NCBI GenBank assembly: GCA_910579165.1
Contig: CAJTTF010000005.1
Span: forward strand, 41,094-105,093
Reading direction: 5' to 3'
Length of the DNA: 64,000 nt
Origin: an uncultured Atopobiaceae bacterium
GTDB taxonomy: Bacteria > Actinomycetota > Coriobacteriia > Coriobacteriales > Atopobiaceae
In this document: positions 43,471 through 51,381 of the stretch, piece by piece
Position numbering within the stretch: position 1 is the stretch's first letter
How the letters are laid out: the number at the start of each line of letters is the position of its first letter
Translations under genes and position numbers: made by a program
Notes under the pieces: generated by a model
Databases searched by the model: none
What the model was told of the DNA's origin: nothing
What the model saw: only the letters and a program-made list of their open reading frames with translations

Positions 43471-44280
43471 CTACTTTTTAGGCTTGTGGGAAACGGTCAC
43501 CATGGCAGGTCGAATCACTTTGCCTGAGACGGCATACCCTTTGCGAAGAACCTCTGCCACAGATTCATCGGGCAACTCTTCGCTCTCCACATTGCCCACT
43601 GCTTGCTCTTTAGTAGGGTCAAAAGGCGTCCCTACGCTATCAATTACTTCTACGCCTTCTCCTTTGAGTACATCAATAATCTTGGCGTGAACCGCAGCGA
43701 CACCATTTGCAAGCTCTTCAAGTGAGGCGTCGCTGTCAGTTTTTTGCGTATGCTCTATGGCGCGTTCCAAATCATCAATCCCGGGAAGGAGCTTTTCGAT
43801 AAGCCCTTCTGTGGCGTGCTTTCTTTCCTCCAGGCGCTCTGCCGCAGTGCGTTTGCGATAGTTCTCCCAGTCTGCCTGAACGCGAGCTGCCCTATCGGTC
43901 GCTTCCTTAATCTTGGCGCTTGCGCTGTTGGCAATCTCCTGAGCATCGCCAAGCTCTTTTGAGAGCCTCTGGTTTTCCGCTAGCAGCTTATTAGCGTCCT
44001 TTTTTAAGTCCTCTGCAGCAGCTGCCTCTCCTGCTTTAATAGCGGCGTCGACAAGATCTGGATACAGCTCACCATCTCCTTCATATTCTTCTACGTCATC
44101 GCGCATATTGAGCTCTTCTACCCTTTCATGCTGCATGCGCCTTTGAGCCTCATGAGTCTGCTCAAACTGTGGTTCCACACTATGGCGCTTCCCACTTTGC
44201 GTTCCAGCGTCCCCCTTCGAGCCTTGCGACCCTACTGCGCCTCCTGTGCCGTGCTCCTTAAAATCTTTCTTGTTTGCCAT
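43471..44280 (-). CDS. grpE: Nucleotide exchange factor GrpE
   Basis: A 269-residue GrpE that releases ADP from DnaK. A long helix (about 85-150) and the C-terminal beta domain (VIDSVGTPFDPTKEQAVG, and EVLRKGYAVSGKVIRPAMV near the end) are typical. The first 80 residues are a hydrophilic Gly/Gln/Glu-rich arm, longer than in E. coli. The start ATG at 44280 has TTGAGG at good spacing; the longer frame from a TTG four codons upstream was not used. Confidence 0.94.
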   Translation of the reverse strand: MANKKDFKEHGTGGAVGSQGSKGDAGTQSGKRHSVEPQFEQTHEAQRRMQHERVEELNMRDDVEEYEGDGELYPDLVDAAIKAGEAAAAEDLKKDANKLLAENQRLSKELGDAQEIANSASAKIKEATDRAARVQADWENYRKRTAAERLEERKHATEGLIEKLLPGIDDLERAIEHTQKTDSDASLEELANGVAAVHAKIIDVLKGEGVEVIDSVGTPFDPTKEQAVGNVESEELPDESVAEVLRKGYAVSGKVIRPAMVTVSHKPKK

Positions 44281-44307
44281 TTTCATCCTCAATCACTTCA
44301 GCCAACA

Positions 44308-44341
44308 AGAGCCGCATTTCTCTTCCGAGAAGTGCGGCTCT
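44308..44341 (-). other. Strong hairpin between dnaK and grpE
   Basis: Fifteen-base arms (AGAGCCGCATTTCTC / GAGAAGTGCGGCTCT, 14 of 15 matching plus one G-U) around TTCC, in the 82-base gap between dnaK and grpE. No T run follows on the minus strand, so it is more likely a processing or stabilising element, or a partial terminator, that lets dnaK be made in excess over grpE. Confidence 0.7.
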
Positions 44342-44362
44342 CACAATCGTTACCTGGCCGCT

Positions 44363-46279
44363 TTACTTCTTGTCGGAATCATCCTCATCGACAACTTCGT
44401 AGTCAGCGTCCTCAACATCTTCAGAACTATCGGCTGCAGCGCTATCGTCTTTTGCCGCAGCATCGCCTTCAGCTTGCGCGGAAGAATACACAACTTCAGC
44501 AAGCTTTTGACCAACTTCCTGGAGCTTCTCGCCAGCCTTTTTGATGGCATCAATATCCGTACCATCCAAGGCTTCCTTTGCATCCTTTACGGCAGCCTCA
44601 GCTTGCTCCTTCATGTCTGCGGGAGCCTTGTCGCCAAGGTCCTTAAGGGTTTCCTCTGTGGAATAAGCAAGCGAGTCAACCTGGTTGCGAACCTCAATGT
44701 CGGCTTTGCGCTGCTTGTCCTCCTCAGCGTTGGCCTCGGCATCCTTCACCATGCGGTCAACTTCCTCATCAGAAAGAGCCGTAGAACCAGAGATGGTAAT
44801 CTGCTGTTCTTTGCCGGTGGCGGTATCTTTTGCAGATACTTTTACAATACCGTTAGCATCGATATCAAACGTAACCTCAATCTTGGGCGTTCCGCGACGC
44901 GCAGCAGGAATGCCTGTCAGCTGGAAACGTCCCAGACTCTTGTTGTCCGCTGCAAACTCGCGCTCTCCTTGTAAGACATTAATCTCCACGCTCGTTTGGT
45001 TATCGGCAGCGGTGGAATAAATCTCTGTTTTGCTCGTAGGAATGGTGGTGTTGCGGTCAATCATCTTGGTCATCACGCCACCCATGGTTTCAACGCCAAG
45101 GGAAAGGGGTGTTACGTCCAGAAGCAGAATGTCATCAACGTCACCCGTGAGAACACCGCCCTGAACAGCTGCGCCATCGGCAACAACTTCGTCAGGATTA
45201 ACGCTCATGTTGGGCTTTTTGCCCGTGGTCTTTTGCACCAACTCCTGAACGGCAGGCATACGCGTGGATCCGCCCACGAGAATAACCTCGTCCAAGTCTT
45301 TAACGTCCAAGCCAGCATCTTTCAGAGCCTTGGTTACGGGCTCTTTCGTGCGGTCGAGAAGATCACGCGTCAGGCGCTCGAACTCTGCACGAGTCAGGGT
45401 GTACTCAAGGTGCTTGGGGTTGTTGTCAACGCTGGTCACAAAGGGCAGGTTGATAGTTGCCTGTTGTGATGTGGAAAGCTCTTTTTTGGCGTTCTCTGCC
45501 GCTTCTTTCAGGCGCTGAAGAGCCATAGGATCCTCACGAAGATCAACCTTCTCTTCCTTCAAGAACTTATCGGCAGCCCAATCAATGATGCGCTGATCCC
45601 AATCATCGCCTCCCAGGTGGTTGTCGCCGTTGGTGGAAAGAACCTCTGTGACGCCATCGGCCAGCTCTAGGATGGAGACGTCAAATGTACCGCCTCCCAG
45701 GTCAAAGACGAGAATCTTCTGGTCGCCCTTGGCTTTTTCCAGACCGTAAGCAAGTGCTGCAGCCGTAGGCTCGTTCACGATACGCTTAACATCAAGGCCC
45801 GCAATCTTGCCAGCATCTTTGGTGGCCTGGCGTTGCGAATCGTTGAAGTAGGCCGGAACGGTAATAACGGCCTCGGTAATAGTCTCGCCAAGATATTTCT
45901 CGGCATCGTTTTTCATCTTGGACAGAATCATGGCGCTGATCTGCTCAGGCGTGTATTCCTCACCGTTGATAACAACGACGACGCGCCCGTCTTTACCTGC
46001 CTTTACTTCATAAGGGACTGTTTTCTTTTCCGAGGAAACCTCGTCGTATTTACGTCCCATGAAGCGCTTGATGGAGAAGATGGTGTTCTCCGGGTTGGTG
46101 ACAGCGCGGTTTTTAGCTGCCTTACCTACGAGGCGCTCACCGTCAGGCTGGAAGGACACGACAGATGGAGTGGTGCGGTCACCCTCCGCGTTTACGATGA
46201 TGGTGGGCTCGCCGCCCTCCAGAACTGCCATAGCAGAGTTGGTGGTTCCTAAGTCAATTCCTAAAATTTTGTTAGCCAT
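44363..46279 (-). CDS. dnaK: Chaperone DnaK (Hsp70)
   Basis: A 638-residue Hsp70. ATPase domain from ILGIDLGTTNSAMAVLEGG, with VFDLGGGTFDVSIL and GGSTRMPAVQ; the linker DVLLLDVTPL (DDILLLDVTPLSLG); substrate-binding beta domain; helical lid; and an Asp/Glu-rich tail without the EEVD end. The missing Gln-rich loop of about 24 residues in the ATPase domain is usual for Gram-positive DnaK. First gene of the heat-shock operon. The leader is about 200 bases long, purine-rich and carries a 25-base direct repeat. Confidence 0.97.
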   Translation of the reverse strand: MANKILGIDLGTTNSAMAVLEGGEPTIIVNAEGDRTTPSVVSFQPDGERLVGKAAKNRAVTNPENTIFSIKRFMGRKYDEVSSEKKTVPYEVKAGKDGRVVVVINGEEYTPEQISAMILSKMKNDAEKYLGETITEAVITVPAYFNDSQRQATKDAGKIAGLDVKRIVNEPTAAALAYGLEKAKGDQKILVFDLGGGTFDVSILELADGVTEVLSTNGDNHLGGDDWDQRIIDWAADKFLKEEKVDLREDPMALQRLKEAAENAKKELSTSQQATINLPFVTSVDNNPKHLEYTLTRAEFERLTRDLLDRTKEPVTKALKDAGLDVKDLDEVILVGGSTRMPAVQELVQKTTGKKPNMSVNPDEVVADGAAVQGGVLTGDVDDILLLDVTPLSLGVETMGGVMTKMIDRNTTIPTSKTEIYSTAADNQTSVEINVLQGEREFAADNKSLGRFQLTGIPAARRGTPKIEVTFDIDANGIVKVSAKDTATGKEQQITISGSTALSDEEVDRMVKDAEANAEEDKQRKADIEVRNQVDSLAYSTEETLKDLGDKAPADMKEQAEAAVKDAKEALDGTDIDAIKKAGEKLQEVGQKLAEVVYSSAQAEGDAAAKDDSAAADSSEDVEDADYEVVDEDDSDKK

Positions 46280-46345
46280 TGTTAACCTTTCTTACTTAAT
46301 CCGTTTCTTAGTTAGTGGTTCGTTTTTTTGGTTTGTTCTTTTGGT

Positions 46346-46439
46346 TTTTACCTTTGCTGCTTTCTTATTGTTTCCTATTGTTTTCTTTCGTTATATCTTT
46401 GTGGTTTCCTTTACTTTTACCTTTGCTGCTTTCTTATTG
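46346..46439 (-). repeat. 25-base perfect direct repeat in the dnaK leader
   Basis: The sequence TTTTACCTTTGCTGC followed by TTTCTTATTG (plus-strand reading) occurs identically at 46346-46370 and 46415-46439, 69 bases apart. In the dnaK mRNA it reads as an A/G-rich element with AAAGG. No reading frame runs through it. Confidence 0.9.
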
Positions 46440-46492
46440 CTTTTTTTGAATTTTCTAGTCGCACGTTTTCTCTTTTTTCCAATGCGAGAAAA

Positions 46493-46536
46493 AGTATACC
46501 ATACTATTTATATTATTTAAGTCGTAATCACTTAGA
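46493..46536 (-). promoter_or_regulatory. dnaK promoter with HAIR-like operator
   Basis: On the minus strand a -10 box TATACT (46493-46498) is preceded by an inverted repeat TCTAAGT-N7-ACTTAAA (46516-46536; 6 of 7 arm positions symmetric). Spacing and several positions match the HspR-binding HAIR consensus CTTGAGT-N7-ACTCAAG, and it covers the -35 region, as expected of a repressor site. No CIRCE element is seen. Confidence 0.5.
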
Positions 46537-46790
46537 TTTTTTTAGTCAGAATAATTTATATCATGGCTACGAGATTGTCAAACGAGAAGAAGTGGCGCCG
46601 TAAGCAGCTAGAATCCCTACTGGCGATTAAGGGTGGAAACTAGAAGGAAATCACAAGAAATTGAGGCTGCACCCAGGCGTATTGGCGGCAGCCATTATTT
46701 CAGCCTGCGTCTAGAGCTTGGCACATCTTGTATAAGACTCGTTATACCAGCTTATATAAGACTCAGTTTGTATCGCTCGGTACTTTAGTA
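46537..46790. other. Gene-free stretch between dnaK promoter and the surface-protein gene
   Basis: No convincing gene. A 26-codon frame at 46564-46644 (MATRLSNEKKWRRKQLESLL...) has no ribosome site. TATAAGACTC occurs twice, at 46731-46740 and 46755-46764, 24 bases apart, just after the 3' end of the surface-protein gene. No clear terminator is seen. Confidence 0.5.
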
Positions 46791-49700
46791 TTACTCGGCG
46801 TCTTCTGAAGCGTGCCCAAGATGCTTTTGGGCACGAGCCAAGTAAAGGCACACAGCAGCCGCGAAGAGCGAGCCAAGAAGCGCAAGTATTGAAGCAAACA
46901 TAGTGGTGGATCCCATACGCAACGTGTCTCCGGTAGCCGGAATCAAGATTGTATCGGAAGAACCAGATCCGTCCGAATCCGGTGTAGGCCCTGGCGTTGG
47001 GTCAGGAGTTGGACCGGGTGGTGTAGGACCTGGTGCGTCCTGCCATACCGCCGTGTATATTGCATCTGTATCGGGAATCGTGAGAGGGAACGTGACCAGA
47101 TTCCCCTTGGCATCCTTCCAGCCGGCAAACCATTCTCCCTCTTTCACTGGCGTCTCAACTGCAGTAAGGGTATCGCCGGCAGGCATGTCATCGAGGTAAA
47201 GAACTGGGGTTCCCGTTGATGCAAACGTGCCCCCATTGGCCGTGAAGATCAAGTCGACTCGAACGCGCGCAGGTGTCCACTTCGCATAGAGCGTGGTTTC
47301 TTCGGTAATTGGCGTTGCAAAATTAAAACGATTTTGAAGCGCCGCATCGCTATACCATCCAGCAAACTCGGCACCTTCCTTGGTGGGATCTATTGGTCGT
47401 TCAACGAGATTGCCGGAGAGGATATATTGCGTACCAACAGGGGATCCTCCATTTGAATCAAAGTGAACCGCATACGTGGGATAGATGCTCCAATCCGCAA
47501 CATAGGTGGTATCAACTTCGGGAACGATGATGGGAAGGGGAACTGCATCTCCATCAACATTTTCCCACCCTTCAAACCAGGCATCAGCCAGCGTGGGAAC
47601 CTCTACTTCTGCAATTGCGTCGCCCGCAACCTGATTTGTTAGTGTGAGCGTATCGGTGCCGGTGGAGGCAAAAGTGCCACCCGCGGCTTTGAAAGTCAAG
47701 GTAGCAACAATAGGATCCCATTTTGCATAAAGCGTAAGATCTGTCGTAACCGGTGCCGAGAAATCATAGAGATTTGTCAACTCTGGATCACTATACCAAC
47801 CCCCGAACCGCTTATGCGCCTTTGTGGGATCTTGAGGCTTAGCAACTGGGTTTCCTCCTACCACATAACGCGTACTCACGGAAGAGCCCCCGTTTGTGTT
47901 GAAAAGTACCACGAAGATTTCGGAAGTTCCCCATGTGGCCGTGTAGGTGCTATTGGTGTCAGGAATAGTGAGAGGGAATCCAACTTTTGCACCGCTTGCA
48001 TCCGTCCAACCATTAAACCAAGCGCCTTGCTTTGAAGGGGATTCCACGGATGCCAGCGTCTGACCAACGGGCTGGTTTTCAAGAACAAGGGTATCAGTGC
48101 CGGTGGAGGCAAAGGTGCCGCCAGCAGCTTTAAAAGTTAAGGTAACAACAATGGGATTCCATTTTGCATAGAGCGTTATTGGTTCTGTGACGGGCGTATT
48201 GAAATCGAATAGATTAGTCAGTGCCGTATTGCTAAACCAGCCTCCAAAAATGCTTTGCTCTCGCGTTGGCGCAGGCGGCTCGGTGGCCTTAGAACCCGCC
48301 TCAACGTACTGTGTAGCGACAGCACTTCCGCCATTAGAGCTAAACGTTACCGCATACGTTGGCGTTGCGTTCCACTGAGCAGTGTAGGTTGCATCCGCTG
48401 ATGGGACTGTAAGCGGGAACGAAACGGGATTGCCTGATGCATCTGCCCAACCTGCAAACCACATGCCTTCCCTCGTGGGAGTATCGATAGAGGCAACGGT
48501 GGCTCCCGGAGTTTGGTTCACAAAAACCAGGGTGTCCGTACCGGTTATAAAGAACGTACCGCCATTAGCATTAAAGGTGAGCGTAACCTCATCTCTCCAT
48601 TGTGCATAAAGCGTCAGGTTTTCCGTAATGGGCGTTTCGAAATCAAAGGGAGTTGTGAGCGCAGGAGTTGTGCACCAGTCTACAAAGCGTTTGTTTGTCA
48701 TAACAGGTGGTTGAGGTGTTGATGCACGTTGGCCACTCTGTATATATTGCGTTGCTACCGCGCTTCCGCCGTTGGAGTTAAACGTTACCGAGAAAACAGG
48801 TATTGCGCTCCAATTTGCCGTATAGGTTGCATTGGCTACTGGAACTGTTAGAGGAAAGGACGCGTCCTTGCCAGTTGCGTCTTTCCAACCAGCAAACCAA
48901 CTTCCCTCTTTTGAAGGAAGCTCTACAGAAGAAAGCAGCGAGTAAGAGGTTTGATTAGAGAGGGTAAGCGTAGAAGAGCCTGTGGAAGCGAAGGTTCCGC
49001 CATTGGCATCAAACGTAAGATTTACGTTTTGGTTTAAAACCTTGACCTGTTGAACAAAAGAAGGGTCATCTTTTCCAATATAGCGGCCTTGAAGATGAAT
49101 GCTTGCAGAGTACGTTCCGGCATCATGTACAACGGGATAGGCATCGCCAGTATTTGCATTCCCATTTCTCTCAACGGAGCTGGACTGGACGGAGCTCGTT
49201 GTATTGGCGCTATCGTTGTTATCCGCAGCTTCAGTTGTGGCATAACGATAGGAAACGGTATAGTCGACTCCCTCCCTAAGAGTTGTAGTGCCCACCTTAA
49301 CGGATGCGGGGTCTATAGTCTGATTGAATCCCGTGTAGTTTTTAGCTGTTACCGGCCAAGATACCTCAGGTTCCGCATCGCGAATATAGGGGTTGCTATT
49401 GCCTACATACCAGCGATTTCCGTATTGCGCTGTATCGGAACTCTGCGCAATCATGGCACTTGTACTTAAAGAAGTTGCACTACCTTGTGTTGGCCACCAT
49501 GATGCGGTGGGAAGCCTCATGGATTCATCAAGGGTGAACCCAGATTCCGGATTTACGACAAGAGAAGCAATGTTCGTATCGGTCCAAAACATGTCTGAAA
49601 CGCCGTCTGTCGATGCCAGCGCTCCACCAATATTCCAGGACGCGAGCGCATCCAGAGAAGTGAGTTGCGTACAAGCATGAAATGCATTCTGCATGCATTT

Positions 49701-50585
49701 AGCACCTGCCACGTTTGACACGTCCCAAGATGAAATGCCACTGAACGATGTAAGGCTCTCACAGTATTGAAACATGCTTTGCATGCACGCATCTCCATTT
49801 ACCTTTGAGACATTCCAAAATGCGAGCGCGTCCAGAGATGCAAGATTTAAGCATCCTGCAAACATATGCTGCATGCAGAAAGGACCTGTAACGTTAGAAA
49901 CATCCCAAACAGACAACCCATCAATGTTTGCAAGGGAGCTGCAATCATTGAAGAATGAGGTGAGCACAGGCGCGAGGCGTGAGTTTTTCCCTACAAAAGA
50001 AACGCTCGCGTTGGGATCTGCGGTTATACCTTCAATGTCATATTTTTCGAAAAAGGGGCCAACGCCAACAAATGGTTGTGGGTCATCCGGATCATCGGGG
50101 ACAGGAATGAGAGTCTGGATTGTTGAAGCACCTGAAAAATGCACATACTTTACATTCTCTCCAGCCCCTCCCTCGTGCACAAAATCAAACATCTGATCGG
50201 TGGTGCAATTGCCCGAAATGGTAACGGTTCGCGTGACGGGATCATACGTGAGGGCATCGGGCGTTGTTTCAAAATTGTCAGCACTTGTGCCGTTAGGAGA
50301 ATCACCAGGAGCTGCAGTGGCAATAGAAGAGGATGTGGCGTTTGCTGTGTTTTCCTGATTTGCAGAGATGGCGGCGGGTACGCTCAAAGCATCTACGAGG
50401 GATCCAAGCTCTTTTTTTGCTTGTGCTAATGCATCAGTCGTGAACAGTGTGCCAACGATAGCGAACACGCTTATCCACAACAAAACAATTCTCTTAGCTC
50501 TTTTTGATGATTGTGATCTTGTTTCTTTCGTCATGTGCTCTTCGCTGGGAACTTCTTTTCTTTTGATTCTTTTCACGTTCTGCAT
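46791..50585 (-). CDS. Large cell-wall surface protein: BspA-type repeats, alternating InlB-like repeats, IPATG sorting signal
   Basis: A 1264-residue exported protein. A signal peptide follows a basic start (hydrophobic core at about 32-52, cut near DALAQA). Residues about 195-345 hold DUF285/BspA-type repeats (MFAGCLNLASLDALAFWNVS and similar). Residues about 518-1181 hold nine alternating modules: five of type A (LTFxANGGTFASTG...GWFAGWxDA...YTAxW, about 72 residues) and four of type B, the InlB B-repeat/Listeria-Bacteroides type (VxFxSNGGSxVxTQYV...GGWYSD...LYAKW). The end has a Pro/Gly/Asp linker, IPATGD, a hydrophobic helix and a basic residue group, i.e. a sortase-type anchor with Ile for Leu. 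Likely an adhesin; the ligand is unknown. Ribosome site AAGGA before the ATG. Confidence 0.9.
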   Translation of the reverse strand: MQNVKRIKRKEVPSEEHMTKETRSQSSKRAKRIVLLWISVFAIVGTLFTTDALAQAKKELGSLVDALSVPAAISANQENTANATSSSIATAAPGDSPNGTSADNFETTPDALTYDPVTRTVTISGNCTTDQMFDFVHEGGAGENVKYVHFSGASTIQTLIPVPDDPDDPQPFVGVGPFFEKYDIEGITADPNASVSFVGKNSRLAPVLTSFFNDCSSLANIDGLSVWDVSNVTGPFCMQHMFAGCLNLASLDALAFWNVSKVNGDACMQSMFQYCESLTSFSGISSWDVSNVAGAKCMQNAFHACTQLTSLDALASWNIGGALASTDGVSDMFWTDTNIASLVVNPESGFTLDESMRLPTASWWPTQGSATSLSTSAMIAQSSDTAQYGNRWYVGNSNPYIRDAEPEVSWPVTAKNYTGFNQTIDPASVKVGTTTLREGVDYTVSYRYATTEAADNNDSANTTSSVQSSSVERNGNANTGDAYPVVHDAGTYSASIHLQGRYIGKDDPSFVQQVKVLNQNVNLTFDANGGTFASTGSSTLTLSNQTSYSLLSSVELPSKEGSWFAGWKDATGKDASFPLTVPVANATYTANWSAIPVFSVTFNSNGGSAVATQYIQSGQRASTPQPPVMTNKRFVDWCTTPALTTPFDFETPITENLTLYAQWRDEVTLTFNANGGTFFITGTDTLVFVNQTPGATVASIDTPTREGMWFAGWADASGNPVSFPLTVPSADATYTAQWNATPTYAVTFSSNGGSAVATQYVEAGSKATEPPAPTREQSIFGGWFSNTALTNLFDFNTPVTEPITLYAKWNPIVVTLTFKAAGGTFASTGTDTLVLENQPVGQTLASVESPSKQGAWFNGWTDASGAKVGFPLTIPDTNSTYTATWGTSEIFVVLFNTNGGSSVSTRYVVGGNPVAKPQDPTKAHKRFGGWYSDPELTNLYDFSAPVTTDLTLYAKWDPIVATLTFKAAGGTFASTGTDTLTLTNQVAGDAIAEVEVPTLADAWFEGWENVDGDAVPLPIIVPEVDTTYVADWSIYPTYAVHFDSNGGSPVGTQYILSGNLVERPIDPTKEGAEFAGWYSDAALQNRFNFATPITEETTLYAKWTPARVRVDLIFTANGGTFASTGTPVLYLDDMPAGDTLTAVETPVKEGEWFAGWKDAKGNLVTFPLTIPDTDAIYTAVWQDAPGPTPPGPTPDPTPGPTPDSDGSGSSDTILIPATGDTLRMGSTTMFASILALLGSLFAAAVCLYLARAQKHLGHASEDAE
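47045..49033 (-). repeat. Nine alternating protein-coding repeats (A-B-A-B-A-B-A-B-A)
   Basis: The coding sequence for residues about 518-1181 consists of A modules (about 72-75 codons, ANGGTFASTGT...) alternating strictly with B modules (about 70 codons, NGGSxVxTQY...LYAKW). Central A modules 3 and 4 share long identical stretches, e.g. TLTFKAAGGTFASTGTDTL, suggesting recent duplication of an A-B pair. Confidence 0.85.
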
Positions 50586-50912
50586 ACTAAATCCTTAGAC
50601 GTATCTGTTGCGGCGTTTATAGTCCTTGTCGCTGTAACAAAAAGGTCTTCCTTGGTAATAAAAACAGTCAATAGTTTACCTGTTCTCTATGGCTCTGCAT
50701 ACTTTTTCTTCAGGCTGTTTCTATATCAAGATAGATTGGGCTAAGAATTGGCACACAAAAGAACAAAATTCACCAGAAAGCCAAAAATCGCAAAAAATAC
50801 TTGCAATAGTACGCAAGATGACTAAACTCGCAGGGGTAGTAGTAAGACGTTTGAGAGGCGTGGCATAATCGTTGCCCCTACAAACGTTAAAGAACAGAAC
50901 GAAGGAGACAAC
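50586..50912. other. Divergent intergenic region between the surface protein and ferredoxin genes
   Basis: AT-rich region of 327 bases with no supported gene. CATAAT at 50862-50867 is a possible -10 for the ferredoxin gene, with no good -35. A frame of 109 codons crossing it on the minus strand has no start site and no family features. Confidence 0.5.
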
Positions 50913-51101
50913 ATGGCTCATCCAGTAATTGATGCAGAGGCTTGCGTAAGCTGTGGCGTTTGCGTTGATGCGTGCCCTTGCGACGTTTTGGAGCTTGGCG
51001 ATAATTCTGCTGAGGTCGTAAATGGCGAGAATTGCATCGCATGCGGCCAATGCATGGAGGCTTGCCCCACCGGTGCCATCACCGAAATTGCTGAGGACTA
51101 G
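50913..51101 (+). CDS. 2[4Fe-4S] ferredoxin
   Basis: A 62-residue clostridial-type ferredoxin. Two CxxCxxCxxxC motifs: Cys 11, 14, 17, 21 and Cys 41, 44, 47, 51, each ending in CP. It carries low-potential electrons in anaerobes (pyruvate:ferredoxin oxidoreductase, hydrogenase). A clear GAAGGAG ribosome site precedes the ATG, and a strong terminator follows, so it is a single-gene unit, probably highly expressed. Confidence 0.95.
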   Translation: MAHPVIDAEACVSCGVCVDACPCDVLELGDNSAEVVNGENCIACGQCMEACPTGAITEIAED

Positions 51102-51118
51102 TCCTGCCTAAGAAAAAC

Positions 51119-51180
51119 TCTCTCTTGCCCGCACGCAAGAGAAGATAAAAAGGCGCTTTCTTCATGGAAGGCGCCTTTTT
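51119..51180 (+). terminator. Ferredoxin terminator (two hairpins)
   Basis: A first hairpin TCTCTTGC/GCAAGAGA (51121-51142) is followed by AAAAAGGCGC...GCGCCTTTTT (51147-51180) ending in a T run: a typical intrinsic terminator. Confidence 0.88.
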
Positions 51181-51381
51181 GTTACTTTACGCCTAGAAAA
51201 CCCCAAGAAAAGCTATACTTTGAACCGGCGAAAGCCGCGGCTTATGTCCTGTGCCTTTTTGCATGAAGCAGCGTCTCCTGCCCCGCAAGGCAAGAATGCT
51301 ATCGCTGCCTCAGATACAAAGAGGACCCTCACATAACGCGCGACTCAAGCCAAAGAGAAAAGTCCATGAGAAAGGATTTGT

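Noticed and set aside
46280..46560. CIRCE element upstream of dnaK
   Set aside because: TTAGCACTC-N9-GAGTGCTAA or close variants were not found; the HspR/HAIR system fits instead.
46564..46644. 26-codon frame MATRLSNEKKWRRKQLESLL...
   Set aside because: No ribosome binding site and no homology I can see; it lies next to the dnaK promoter and is probably chance.
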